Part shown: one piece after another, positions 16,661-25,785 of the stretch | How the letters are laid out: each line of letters opens with the position of its first letter | How positions within the stretch are numbered: the stretch's first letter is position 1 | NCBI GenBank assembly: GCA_942491885.1 | Contig: CALOCQ010000003.1 | Location: forward strand, 62,001-126,000 | Length of the DNA stretch: 64,000 nucleotides | Source: CALBPI01 sp942491885 | Lineage (GTDB): Bacteria; Pseudomonadota; Gammaproteobacteria; Steroidobacterales; Woeseiaceae | Reading direction: 5' to 3' | Program-made: the position numbers and the translations under genes | The notes under the pieces: model-generated | Seen by the model: only the letters and a program-made list of their open reading frames with translations | The model's database searches: none | What the model was told of the DNA's origin: nothing

Positions 16661-17047
16661 GGTGCAATACTGACCTGCTTGCCGATCCCAAAAATCCCAA
16701 ATAACGGAACACCACCGTGGTGCCCGCGATGCCTGTTCCTGCTCTCGCAGCAACACGACAAACCACAATCAAGCACTTACAGGGACCCAAATATGAGTCG
16801 AGATAGCGTATTTAGCGCAAATTCGCGCTATTGCAACGCAGCATGCCTGTTAAGACATGTGCTCACTTTCAACGCCAAGCATCGGAAATTATTGCAATAA
16901 AGCGACCATAGATGGAGCATATCGGCTGCGCGATTCCGACCATACTTGCGCGTCCCAATGTTTCCGCCTAGCGTCGTTAGTGATCCTTTTCGGAGTCCAA
17001 GCGGCGTAGATCAGCGTGCCTCCTCTCACCAACCTTGGGGTGCATTC

Positions 17048-19123
17048 ATGCAGATATTTTCCCGACCGGCTGTGATCGGCCGACGCATAGCGCTTGCGAT
17101 GACCGCCGCGCTGCTTTCCACAAACCTCGTTGCCGGCGGTACCACCAACGCGATCGCGTTGGCAAACGACGGCCCGGCGACGAACCAGATCATCGTCAAG
17201 TACAAACCACAGCCCAGCAGCAGTTTGCCCAGCCTCAGTGCCGCGGCGAACGTCGCAACCATTCGCACGCAAGCGGTGTCGCGGGCGATGGGCATGGGCG
17301 TGAGCCTGCGGCGCAGCACCGCGGCCGGCGCGAAGGTCTACCGTTTACCGATCTGGCAGCGGCCGGCCGACCTGCAGCAGGCGTTGATCGCGCTGAACGC
17401 AGACCCGACCGTTGAGTACGCCGAGCTCGACCAGTTGCTGCAACCGATGGCGACACCGAACGACAGTCGCTACAACGAGCAGTGGCATTATTTCGAAAGC
17501 ACCGGCGGCATGAATCTCCCGACCGCCTGGGACACGACGACGGGCGCCGGCACCGTGGTTGCGGTCATCGACACTGGCTACCGGCCGCATCCCGACCTGC
17601 TCGCAAACCTGCTGCCAGGCTACGACATGATTTCCGACACCTTCGTGTCGGTCGACGGCAATGGGCGCGACAGCGATGCCACCGACCCGGGCGATGCCTC
17701 GTCCGCGGGCGACTGCGGCGCCGGCCAGCCGGCACGCAGCAGCAGCTGGCACGGCACACACGTGGCGGGCACGGTCGCAGCTGTGAGCAATAACGGCAGC
17801 GGTGTCGCCGGTGTCGCCTATGGCGCCAAGGTCGTGCCGTTGCGCGCGTTGGGCCGTTGCGGCGGCTACACCTCTGACATCGCGGACAGCATCATCTGGG
17901 CATCCGGCGGCAGCGTCCCCGGCACGCCAGCCAATGCCAACCCGGCCGATGTCATCAACATGAGCCTTGGTGGCGGCGGTGCCTGCTCGACGACGACGCA
18001 GAACGCGATCAACACTGCACGCAACAACGGCGCGACGATTGTGGTGGCGGCCGGCAACTCGAACACCGATGCCTCGGGCTTCAATCCCGCGAACTGCGCC
18101 GGTGTGATCTCTGTTGCCGCGACCAACCGTGACGGCGGCCGCGCCTACTACTCCAACTTCGGCGCCTCGGTCGATGTCGCAGCACCCGGCGGTGATGTTC
18201 GCTTCGGTGCGGCCGGCGGCGTGCTGTCGACGTTGAACAGCGGCAGCACCGGACCGGCCAGCGACAACTACGAGTTCTACCAGGGCACCAGCATGGCCTC
18301 GCCACACGTCGCAGGGTTAGCCGCGTTGATGAAAGCCGTCGATCCCTCGCTGACGCCGACGCAGGTCGAGGATACGATCAAATCTACCGCGCGCGCGTTC
18401 CCCGCAACTTGCAGCCAGTGTGGTACCGGCATCGCCGACGCCGCCGCGGCAATCGCAGCCGTTGGCGGTGTAACGCCACCGCCCGGCGACAGCGAACTGA
18501 GCAACGGCGTCGCGGAAAGCGGGCTGGCCGGGTCGACCGGCAGCGAGATCCGCTACACACTCGAAGTCCCGGCGGGCGCCAGCAACCTGTCGTTCGCGAT
18601 TTCCGGCGGTAGCGGTGATGCCGATCTGTATGTGCGCTTTGGCAGTGAGCCGACGACGAACAGCTACGATTGCCGGCCCTACATCGGCGGCAACAACGAG
18701 ACCTGCGACATCAGCAACGTCCAGGCCGGCACCTACTACGTGATGGTTCGGGCTTACTCGAGCTACTCGGGCGTATCGCTGATCGGGCAGTTCGATGAGC
18801 CGGGCAGCGGCGGCGCTACCGGCGGCGAAGCCAGCGCGAACAATCTCTCCGCGTCACGACGCAACTGGCTGCGTTACACCGTCGATATCCCGGAGGGCAT
18901 GTCGACGCTGACCGTGACGATCTCGGGTGGCAGCGGCGACGCGGATTTGTACCTGCGCTACGGCTCGCAACCGAGTACCAGAAACTACAATTGTCGCCCT
19001 TACCAGAACGGCAACAATGAGACCTGTGTTATCAACAACCCCCAGGCCGGCACATGGCATATCGGGATACGCGCCTACCAGACATTCTCTGGCGTGAACC
19101 TCAATGCTGTCTGGTCGCCATGA
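17048..19123 (+). CDS. Secreted S8 subtilisin-like serine protease with two PPC domains
   Basis: This 691-residue preproprotein starts at the ATG at 17048, giving a signal peptide. An inhibitor-like propeptide follows (QIIVKYKPQ to about residue 135). The catalytic domain has D175 in VVAVIDTGYRPHPDL, H235 in WHGTHVAGTVA and S415 in GTSMASPHVAGLAALMKA. Two bacterial pre-peptidase C-terminal (PPC) domains follow, each with SGGSGDADLYVRFGS-like and GNNETC motifs; they are normally cut off after secretion. This is the plan of marine extracellular proteases, used for protein scavenging. It is monocistronic with a strong terminator and preceded by gene remnants. Confidence 0.95.
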   Translation: MQIFSRPAVIGRRIALAMTAALLSTNLVAGGTTNAIALANDGPATNQIIVKYKPQPSSSLPSLSAAANVATIRTQAVSRAMGMGVSLRRSTAAGAKVYRLPIWQRPADLQQALIALNADPTVEYAELDQLLQPMATPNDSRYNEQWHYFESTGGMNLPTAWDTTTGAGTVVAVIDTGYRPHPDLLANLLPGYDMISDTFVSVDGNGRDSDATDPGDASSAGDCGAGQPARSSSWHGTHVAGTVAAVSNNGSGVAGVAYGAKVVPLRALGRCGGYTSDIADSIIWASGGSVPGTPANANPADVINMSLGGGGACSTTTQNAINTARNNGATIVVAAGNSNTDASGFNPANCAGVISVAATNRDGGRAYYSNFGASVDVAAPGGDVRFGAAGGVLSTLNSGSTGPASDNYEFYQGTSMASPHVAGLAALMKAVDPSLTPTQVEDTIKSTARAFPATCSQCGTGIADAAAAIAAVGGVTPPPGDSELSNGVAESGLAGSTGSEIRYTLEVPAGASNLSFAISGGSGDADLYVRFGSEPTTNSYDCRPYIGGNNETCDISNVQAGTYYVMVRAYSSYSGVSLIGQFDEPGSGGATGGEASANNLSASRRNWLRYTVDIPEGMSTLTVTISGGSGDADLYLRYGSQPSTRNYNCRPYQNGNNETCVINNPQAGTWHIGIRAYQTFSGVNLNAVWSP

Positions 19124-19151
19124 CAGGTAACACGCTGTAACAGCGTTTTGG

Positions 19152-19178
19152 CGGCGCCTTCGGGCGCCGTTTTTTTTT
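19152..19178 (+). terminator. Rho-independent terminator of the subtilisin gene
   Basis: Stem CGGCGCC (19152-19158) and GGCGCCG (19163-19169) with a TTCG tetraloop and nine T residues, 28 bases after the protease stop codon. Confidence 0.95.
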
Positions 19179-19209
19179 GATACGGGTTATATGTGCTGCC
19201 GGCTGCAAT

Positions 19210-19244
19210 CATCGTCGCGGCGGCGGTCCGCCGCCGCGACGATG
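19210..19244. repeat. Perfect 17-bp inverted repeat with one central base
   Basis: Bases 19210-19226 are the exact reverse complement of 19228-19244, with a single T between. The arms are CATCGTCGCGGCGGCGG-type, over 75 percent GC. No T-run follows, so it is not a standard terminator. It lies between the protease terminator and the next gene, 72 bases upstream of its start. Confidence 0.85.
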
Positions 19245-19315
19245 CGGTTGCCGAGATTGTAGCGTCTGTGTCGGATAGGCCATAATCACCCATTCTTCGC
19301 TGTTGGGATGCTTCG

Positions 19316-20521
19316 ATGACACTGCTATTCAGCCGATATCCAGTTGCTTTTTGCAGCCTGTTTTTGTCGGGCGCCATTGCGCATGCACAATCCGGCGAAT
19401 TGCCTGCGGGCGAGGGCAAGGCGCTGGTCGAAGCGCACTGCGTCAGCTGCCACAGCCCGGCAACGATTCAGCGCTCAGCCGGTTTTGATGGCGCCGAGAA
19501 ATGGCGTTACGTGATCTCGACGATGGTCGCGTTGCCGGATGATCAGGCGGCGACCATCTCGGACTATCTGGCCGAGCATTTTCCAAAAGATGCATCGCGT
19601 GCGCCGACGCTGATTCCCGGTGACACGGAAATCGAAATTATTGAATGGCAGACACCGACACTGGGTCAGCGCACGCGCGATCCTATCGAGGCACCGGACG
19701 GTTCTATCTGGTGGACCGGCATGTGGGCGAGTTTAGCCGGGCGGCTCGATCCGGAAACGGGCGAGATGAAAGAATACGCATTGCCAACGTCTGCAAGGCC
19801 GCATTCTATCCTGCCCGACGCGGCCGGAAACATCTGGTACACGGGCAATAGCAATGCAACTATCGGTGTGCTTGATCCGGAAACCGGCACGGTGACCGAG
19901 TTCAAAACCGAGGCGGGCGATCCGCACACGGCGATCTTCCACCCGAACGGGAAGCTCTACTTCACGGCGCAGCGCGCGGGCGTACTCGGTCGGCTCGACC
20001 CCGATACCGGTGAGCTCATCGAGATCGATACGGACCGGCGTCCTTACGGCATCCAGGTCGGGCCGGACGGCACGGTGTGGGTGGCCTACAACGGCACCAA
20101 CAAGATCGGTGCGCTGGATCCCGACGCGATGACGGTGCGCTACTACGACATTCCCGATGAGCGCACCCGCATCCGCCGCCTCGGGTTGGATAGCAACGGC
20201 ATCGTCTGGTTTGTGAATTCATCGCTCGGCAAGATTGGCCGACTCGACCCGGAGACGGGCGTGGTGCGGCAGTGGGATTCGCCGAGTGGGCCGACATCGC
20301 ACCCTTATGCGCTGGCGGTTATCGACGATGTGGTCTGGTACAACGAGTCAGGCATGCGCCCGGATGCACTAGTGCGTTTCGACCCGGCGAATGAAACGTT
20401 TCAGAGCTGGGCGGTACCGTCCGGTGTCGGCATCGTGCGCCATGTGTGGGTAACGGAAGATAAGAATTTGTTGATCCATCAGACGAGTTCAAACCGTGTC
20501 GGTTTGGTGAAGATTAACTAG
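19316..20521 (+). CDS. Exported cytochrome c fused to a Vgb-like beta-propeller
   Basis: This 401-residue protein has a Sec signal (AIAHA-Q, residue 24), a short monoheme cytochrome domain with CVSCH near residue 41, and from about residue 105 a propeller of repeated units: DGSIWWTG, AGNIWYTG, NGKLYFTA, DGTVWVAY and NGIVWFVN, each followed by xGRLDPETG-like turns. These repeats are those of virginiamycin B lyase (Vgb)-type streptogramin lyases and related SMP-30-like propellers. The fused heme argues against a plain lyase and for a periplasmic redox enzyme or ligand-gated electron carrier (inference). It appears monocistronic. The ATG lacks a strong ribosome-binding site. Confidence 0.85.
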   Translation: MTLLFSRYPVAFCSLFLSGAIAHAQSGELPAGEGKALVEAHCVSCHSPATIQRSAGFDGAEKWRYVISTMVALPDDQAATISDYLAEHFPKDASRAPTLIPGDTEIEIIEWQTPTLGQRTRDPIEAPDGSIWWTGMWASLAGRLDPETGEMKEYALPTSARPHSILPDAAGNIWYTGNSNATIGVLDPETGTVTEFKTEAGDPHTAIFHPNGKLYFTAQRAGVLGRLDPDTGELIEIDTDRRPYGIQVGPDGTVWVAYNGTNKIGALDPDAMTVRYYDIPDERTRIRRLGLDSNGIVWFVNSSLGKIGRLDPETGVVRQWDSPSGPTSHPYALAVIDDVVWYNESGMRPDALVRFDPANETFQSWAVPSGVGIVRHVWVTEDKNLLIHQTSSNRVGLVKIN

Positions 20522-20560
20522 GCGCGCGCAATTCAGGTCCACGCCAGACCGGCCAATCTG

Positions 20561-21472
20561 TCAGGCGGTGCTGACCCTGTAGCCGAGCCTCGGGAAGTGC
20601 ACGTGCACCGTTCCGAGATTGCCACTGTCGAGTGCGATCACCGCTTCATTGCTGTTCAGGCCAACCAACTTGCCGCGCGAGGTGCCCCGGTCGGATGTTA
20701 CCGCGCGAACGGTCACTGGCGTGCCGGGTTCTAATCCGAGCGGGTCGCTTGAGTCCACGCTGACGTCATCGGCGGGCTCGCTCGACTTGGCTTTTGCAAA
20801 TGCATCGGCCGCCTGAATCTCTGTACGCTTGCCTTCGCCAATCGCATTCACGCGTGCCTCCCAGGCGGGTAGGTGCTCGTAGCCGGACAACATGTCGTCG
20901 GTCATCGTCATATTGCGCGTGAACCAAAGCACCGGCCATGCATGAATATCGGCCATGCCTGCGTTGTCACCGCGCAGGAAGGCGCGACCGTCGGAGAGCT
21001 GCGCATTGATAACGCCCGCGTGCACGCGCAGCTGGCTGCAGGCCTTCTTGAAGTTGGCTTTGACGTTATCGAAGTCGAGACGCGCAAATACGTCTTTGCG
21101 ATCGGCGGCGAAGTCATCGTCCCAGTGTTGCTGGTACTCGTGGATCGCCATGTGCAGACCGGACTCGAAGAATCGATCGCCCCAACCGCCGACGGCCGCA
21201 TCGTCGAGCGCGTGTGCTGCACTGCTGATTGCCGGCGTCGGGAAGTGTGCGTCGAGTGCAGCGAGGATGCGTAAATTGTCGACGTAAATATCGGCACCGA
21301 TCTGTAATACCGGCGTGCCGCGGTAGCCGCCGGTGAGCGGCGTCAGTTCGGGCTTCGGGGCGATCATCGGTGTCTCGACGGAACCCCAGCTCAGTCCCTT
21401 GATCGCCAGCATCTTGAGCGCTTTCTGAGTGAACGGCGAGGCATCGTAGTGGTGGAGGATGACGTCGTACAT
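20561..21472 (-). CDS. Glutathione S-transferase-like protein with a C-terminal extension
   Basis: From the ATG at 21470-21472 (AGGACA upstream) the product has 303 residues. The thioredoxin-like N-terminus reads MYDVILHHYDASPFTQKAL, with the SPFTQK active-site turn and YRGTPVLQIG cis-proline loop. An all-helical domain follows to about residue 225. The last 65-75 residues are not GST-like: after a D/S-rich linker they read LEPGTPVTVRAV and EAVIALDSGNLGTVHVHFPRLGY, a small beta-rich module. The gene follows a second GST gene on the same strand (25 bases apart), so both are probably co-transcribed. The substrate is unknown. Confidence 0.85.
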   Translation of the reverse strand: MYDVILHHYDASPFTQKALKMLAIKGLSWGSVETPMIAPKPELTPLTGGYRGTPVLQIGADIYVDNLRILAALDAHFPTPAISSAAHALDDAAVGGWGDRFFESGLHMAIHEYQQHWDDDFAADRKDVFARLDFDNVKANFKKACSQLRVHAGVINAQLSDGRAFLRGDNAGMADIHAWPVLWFTRNMTMTDDMLSGYEHLPAWEARVNAIGEGKRTEIQAADAFAKAKSSEPADDVSVDSSDPLGLEPGTPVTVRAVTSDRGTSRGKLVGLNSNEAVIALDSGNLGTVHVHFPRLGYRVSTA

Positions 21473-21497
21473 AGCATTGTCCTTGTGGGCGGGTGGT

Positions 21498-22184
21498 TCA
21501 TTCAAAACGCATTGCGGTTTCGCTGGTCTGATTCAGCAGCACTTTGTATTCCTCCGGGCTCAGCAGTTTCTCGCGTCCGAACTCCCCGGCGCGAACAATC
21601 GCCGGTCTTGCCGAGAGGCGCTCGAACCAATCGCGTACGTTCGGGAAGTCCGCGAGGTCCTGGCCCTGACGTTCATACGGTGCGATCCACGGCCACGCCG
21701 CCATATCGGCAATCGAGTAATCGCCGGCAATAAAATCGCGACCTTTAAGTTGGGTGTTCAGCACGCCGTACAGGCGGTTCATCTCATCAGTGTAACGGCG
21801 AATCGCGTAGGGCACTTTTTCGGGCGCGAACGCTCTGAAGTGATGCGCCTGTCCGGCCATCGGCCCGAGGCTTGCCATCTGCCAGTACAGCCATTGTTTC
21901 ACGGCGTAGCGCTCGCGGATGGAGGTCGGCAGGAAGCGCCCGGTTTTTTCGGCGAGGTACTCGAGGATGGCGCCGGACTCGAACAGGTCGATGGGTCCAC
22001 CGTCGGCCGCATGATCACGAATCGCCGGGATCTTGTTGTTTGGACTGATCTTCAGGTAGTCGGGCGCGAATTGTTCGCCGGCGGCAATATTAACCGGCGT
22101 CAGTTTGTACTCGAGCTTCGCTTCCTCAAGGAAGATCAGCACTTTCAGCCCGTTCGGTGAAGGAAAGAAAAACAGCTCGATCAC
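21498..22184 (-). CDS. Glutathione S-transferase, Nu/YghU-like type
   Basis: This 228-residue cytosolic GST has the N-terminal active-site region MIELFFFPSPNGLKVLIFLEE, where the SPNG turn replaces the usual catalytic Ser/Tyr. It also has NNKIPAIRDHAA (cis-Pro), LFESGAILEYLAEKTG (glutathione contact) and a C-terminal helical domain with GDYSIADMAAWPW. These fit the Nu-class/YghU and YfcG group with disulfide-reductase activity. The start is GTG at 22182-22184 after a G-run ribosome-binding site. It is the first gene of a two-GST pair and lies next to the repeat mosaic. Confidence 0.9.
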   Translation of the reverse strand: MIELFFFPSPNGLKVLIFLEEAKLEYKLTPVNIAAGEQFAPDYLKISPNNKIPAIRDHAADGGPIDLFESGAILEYLAEKTGRFLPTSIRERYAVKQWLYWQMASLGPMAGQAHHFRAFAPEKVPYAIRRYTDEMNRLYGVLNTQLKGRDFIAGDYSIADMAAWPWIAPYERQGQDLADFPNVRDWFERLSARPAIVRAGEFGREKLLSPEEYKVLLNQTSETAMRFE

Positions 22185-22256
22185 AATACGCCCCCCTATT
22201 GTGTTCCTCTATGGTGCCACAGGTGTGGGCCGCAGGCGTTATAGAGGGGAGCGACC

Positions 22257-22580
22257 GATCATTGCGAGGATTGACCGGTCATTGCGAGGATTGACCGGTC
22301 ATTGCGAGGGTTGACCCACCCGTCATTGCGAGCGCAGCGCGGCAATCCCCGTCGGACTGGGTTGCCGCCAGGTTGTCGCGTCGCCAGGTTGCCGCGTCGC
22401 CAGGTTGCCGCGTCGCCAGGTTGCCGCGTCGCTTCGCTCCTCGCTCCTCGCAATGACCTTCGGTCGCTCCTCGCAATGACCTTTGGTCACTCCTCGCAAT
22501 GACCTTCGGTCGCTCCTCGCAATGACCTTTGGTCACACCTCGCAATGGCGGGTGGGTCACACCTCGCAATGGCGGTATGG
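22257..22580. repeat. Mosaic of three tandem repeat types flanked by dispersed CATTGCGAG-type repeats
   Basis: Three 20-base copies of GGTCATTGCGAGGATTGACC (22257-22316); a dispersed-type element with GTCATTGCGAGCGCAGCG (22321-22353); four 16-base copies of GTCGCCAGGTTGCCGC (22364-22427, first imperfect); then four 23-base and two altered copies beginning CTCCTCGCAATGACC (22444-22580). The last set is the reverse complement of the first motif, so the whole block can fold on itself. It ends three bases before the stop codon of the next gene. Related elements lie at 31829-31917 and 33329-33613. Confidence 0.9.
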
Positions 22581-22582
22581 CG

Positions 22583-23071
22583 CTACCTTCGCATCAGCCG
22601 CCGCCTTGCAACCCACAGCAACGAGCGTGCATACAGCTTGTGAAAGCCAAGCAAGGCGCGGTAGGTCGCGCCGAGCTGTCCGTCACGACTCACAACAGCG
22701 GAGCCGAAATACAATGTCGTCGTGTTGTCGTCGGCCGGTGCACTCATCAGCCATGAGCGGGTCGCCTCGCTGAAATCGCACAACAGGATTTCGGTGTCTC
22801 TGCGCTGCTCGACATGCCATGCGGCGAACCGTTCGAGCTCACCGGCCGCAAGTCCGCGGACGTCTTCATCAGTTGACGGACGCTTTACGGACACACGCAG
22901 CAGGAAGCGCTCAATGCGAAACAGCCAGGTGGTGTAGAAGGCATCGATGAATGCTTCGAGCGTGATGTGACCCGGCACCGACGTCGCGTAGCAGTCGGTA
23001 TAGTTTTTCCCGTCTGCGTACTCGGCGAGCAGGCTGTCCGGGTCGAGTGGTTGGCTTTGGATGGCACCCAT
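22583..23071 (-). CDS. Conserved hypothetical protein
   Basis: A 162-residue soluble protein without signal peptide. Recognisable features are YTDCYATSVPG near residue 24, AFIDAFYTTWLFRIERFLL, FAAWHVEQRRD and TRSWLMSAP, then TLYFGSAVV and LLGFHKLYARSLL at the end. This pattern occurs in conserved hypothetical proteins of Proteobacteria, but I cannot assign a named family. The N-terminus overlaps the upstream part of the divergent acetyltransferase gene's region, so the two genes share a short promoter area. Its stop abuts the repeat mosaic. Confidence 0.7.
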   Translation of the reverse strand: MGAIQSQPLDPDSLLAEYADGKNYTDCYATSVPGHITLEAFIDAFYTTWLFRIERFLLRVSVKRPSTDEDVRGLAAGELERFAAWHVEQRRDTEILLCDFSEATRSWLMSAPADDNTTTLYFGSAVVSRDGQLGATYRALLGFHKLYARSLLWVARRRLMRR

Positions 23072-23114
23072 GGATCAACAATACACCACCGCAAACGCGT
23101 TGTATGATCTATGC

Positions 23115-23684
23115 ATGAGCGGGACACAAGACAAGTCGCGGCGTGTGTTCACCCACCGTATAGCGGGGGTTGACGACAAGCCGACGATCATCGCGCTGAT
23201 GCGGGCGTCGATCGAAGAGAACATGAAGGCGTTTCTGTCCAGCGCCGAGATCGAGGCGGCCAAGGAGACGATGGGCGTCGATCGAACGCTGATCGAAGAC
23301 GGTACTTACTTCATTATCGAAACCGAGGTGGACGGCGAGACGGTCGCCGTTGGTTGCGGTGGCTGGGGTAAGCGTCGCACCTTGTACGGTGGCGACCACA
23401 CCGCACGGCGCGATGATTCATTCAGCGACCCGGCGACGGAGCCGGCGCGCATCCGTGCGATGTACACGCACCCAGACTGGATTCGTAACGGCATCGGCAC
23501 ACTGTTGCTGGAGCTTGGCGAGTCGAGCGCGCGCAGCGCGGGGTTCAAGACCATCGAGCTTGGCTCGACGGTGCCGGGCGAGCCGCTCTACATCGCGCGC
23601 GGCTATCGCGAAGTCAGTCGCGAGACGCACATTGGCGCTAACGGTTCGGACAACACCGTGATCAAGATGGTCAAGCCGCTTTAG
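23115..23684 (+). CDS. GNAT-family N-acetyltransferase
   Basis: This 189-residue protein transfers an acetyl group from acetyl-CoA to an unknown amine. The GNAT fold is visible: an N-terminal IIALMRASIEENM helix, strand VAVGCGGWGKRR, then the CoA-binding motif A near residue 118: IRAMYTHPDWIRNGIGTLLLELGESSARSAGF, seen as the V/T-x-P-x-x-x-x-x-G-I/G-x-x-L pattern, and a final GEPLYIARGYREV. The ATG at 23115 is preferred; an upstream ATG at 23061 would overlap the divergent gene and add 18 atypical residues. No clear ribosome-binding site is present at either. Confidence 0.88.
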   Translation: MSGTQDKSRRVFTHRIAGVDDKPTIIALMRASIEENMKAFLSSAEIEAAKETMGVDRTLIEDGTYFIIETEVDGETVAVGCGGWGKRRTLYGGDHTARRDDSFSDPATEPARIRAMYTHPDWIRNGIGTLLLELGESSARSAGFKTIELGSTVPGEPLYIARGYREVSRETHIGANGSDNTVIKMVKPL

Positions 23685-23712
23685 TTTGACTCGCGACAGA
23701 TATGGGCCGCGG

Positions 23713-25604
23713 TCAGGCCCATGTCATCAGGCCGATGAAACCGAACCACAACAGGTAAATGGCAACAATCACATGCAGGCTTGATGCGATGGTTGAGTGC
23801 CAGTAGGCGGCGCGATTCATGTCTCTGCTGCGCGATGTCATCGAGACGCCGATACCGAGCACGGCGAAGAGTGCGAACGCGATCGTCAGCAGCGTGATCG
23901 AGACGGAGTAGACTGTTGGTGCCCCGAGTGTTTCGAATACGTTTTGTGCGGCAACATTAAAAGTGACGAACGCCGCGATAATTGCGACACCGGCAAGCAG
24001 CGGCCAGACCCGGATTCGTGTCGCAGCGCCGGACGGCACCTTGCCGCGTAGCTTGCGAATGCCCCATATCGGCAGGAACAACAGCGAGGTCACGATCATG
24101 AGACCCCACAGGGCAGCGATGGCGAACTGTCCGTAAATCAGCCAGGCGGGGGCGGGCTTCAGCACCCCGCTACCGCTATGCACGACCGTGCCTGCGAGCG
24201 GGTCATTGACTTGCGACAATGCAGTCACGCCGGTCTTCGCGGACTTCCACAGCCGGTCGCCGGCGGGCAGATAACTCACGGGTTCGCCGCCGAGCAGGCC
24301 TTTGCGAATCAGCGTGCCGTCCTCGATCGACAGCTTCTGCACGTTCAAAATGCGTTCAAGGAAATAGGCCAGTTGTACGCGGGGGTTGATCGGGTAGTAC
24401 AGGCCCGCGATTGACGCATCGATAGCATTTGACGGTATATCGCCGGAAACCTCCGGCGCATCGAGGTTGCGTGTTTCGAAATCGCGAATCATCGTCGATA
24501 TCTCGCGAAAGGCAGCGCCATTATCGGAATTGATCATCAGGGCATGGCCAAGGTTTGCCTCGGGTAAATAGGCGAGCTCGGTGATGCCGCCATTCACGCC
24601 GCCGTTGTGCTCGCGGTACACCCAGTGCTCATGCGGTGACGAGTAATTGCTGAGCCCGTAGCCGTAGACCTGGCCGGCGCGTGCGGCACTCGAGGTCGTC
24701 GGCGTTTCCATGCGTTGCAGCGACGCCTCGCTAATCAGTTGTCGGCCATCGAACGCACCGCGATTGACGAACATCTCCACCATGTTCGCCATGTCCGGGG
24801 CGATGCATTGATCGACCCCGATGGCCGCATGCTGATGTGCCAATAGTCCTGCGGCTGATTGCCGTTCGCGTAAGAAACGACACCTTTTTCTTCAACCGTC
24901 GGCGACAGTTGATAGGTGGCCGTACGCATGTAGAGCTGCGCAAAGAAATTCTGCGCGACATAGTCCTCGAAATCCTGCCCGGTAATTTTTTGCACAACGT
25001 ACGCGGCGACCGGCGGGCCAGCGTTGCAGTACGACATCCGTGTGCCCGGTTTCCAGCGCGACGTGCGCGAATGCGGATGGTAGTCGAGCCCGGCTTTCAG
25101 CGTTAGAGGCGTCGGATCGTTGAGGGCGTATTCGGGCAGATGAATATCGTCCCAGCCGGTTGTGTGCTCCAGCAAATGGGAGATAAGAATCGGGTCGGTT
25201 TCCTCCCATTGGTTCTCGAACGCAATCTCCGGGGCGAGATCGGCGAGGCGATCATCGAGCGACAGCCGACCTTCTTCAACCAGCTTGAGTACCGCCATCG
25301 ACACAAACATTTTCGATGTCGAGCCGATACGGAACATTGTGTCTGCATCGGCCGCAATGTTTTTTTCGAAGTTTGCCGTACCGAGGGAATCAACCCATAC
25401 CGGACCGGTCTCATCGATCATCGCGATGCCGACGGCCGGTAGATTACGCTCGACAATCTTGGCCTCAATGGCCGCCTTGAGTTCCTCGAGTGTCGCGGGC
25501 TTTGCGTCTTCGGTCGGTGCTTCTGCGTCGTCTTGCGAGTAAGCGCCAACGTTGATCAGCAACGCAAACGATAGCATCAGTACATGCAGTAAGCGGCTAG
25601 CCAT
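23713..25604 (-). pseudogene. Frameshifted beta-lactamase-class serine hydrolase with membrane tail
   Basis: The first frame (25604 to about 24800) has a signal peptide and the class C beta-lactamase motifs SxxK (FRIGSTSKMF) and YxN (MSYCNAG), reaching SGSINASPR. The continuation DMANMVEMFVNRGAFDGRQL, HNGGVNGG and four C-terminal membrane helices lies in another frame, down to 23713. One base is missing at about 24797: adding it gives the normal family sequence ASPRDMANMVEMF. The two parts make one protein of about 630 residues of the serine hydrolase (DUF3471-less, membrane-anchored) type. This is either a recent pseudogene or an assembly error at the CCCC run. The start ATG is 25602-25604. 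Confidence 0.8.
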
Positions 25605-25785
25605 GAGGTTCTCGTCGTGTCGGGGTCGTGTCGAAGTATACACAGATGCCCGGCCGCTCATTGTTGCGCTAAATCGAGGACGACGAATCCGGTAGGCCGT
25701 GCGCTGGCTTGATGCCAGAGGAAGCGGGCGTATTGTTTGTCGCCAGCGTTAGCGACATGCCGGTTGCTTAGCGCGGTCTGCGCCG

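Larger units (their letters stand above)
16269..17047. other. Interval with gene remnants before the subtilisin gene
   Basis: These 779 bases hold two separate coding fragments, listed on their own lines, and then about 390 bases with no recognisable feature. The upstream in-frame extension of the subtilisin gene (from 16946) has no ribosome-binding site or signal-peptide character and is not treated as coding. Confidence 0.5.

Noticed and set aside
17345..18307. 320-residue open frame antisense to the subtilisin catalytic domain
   Set aside because: Low-complexity G/A/R/V shadow frame; the sense strand carries the catalytic triad.
22364..22427. CRISPR-like spacing of 16-base repeats
   Set aside because: The copies are directly abutting with no unique spacers, the unit is too short and no cas genes are near; it is a simple tandem array.
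22279..22569. Repeat-rich open frames in both directions over the mosaic
   Set aside because: The translations are periodic copies of the DNA repeats with no start signals; the frames are open only because the repeat unit happens to lack stops.
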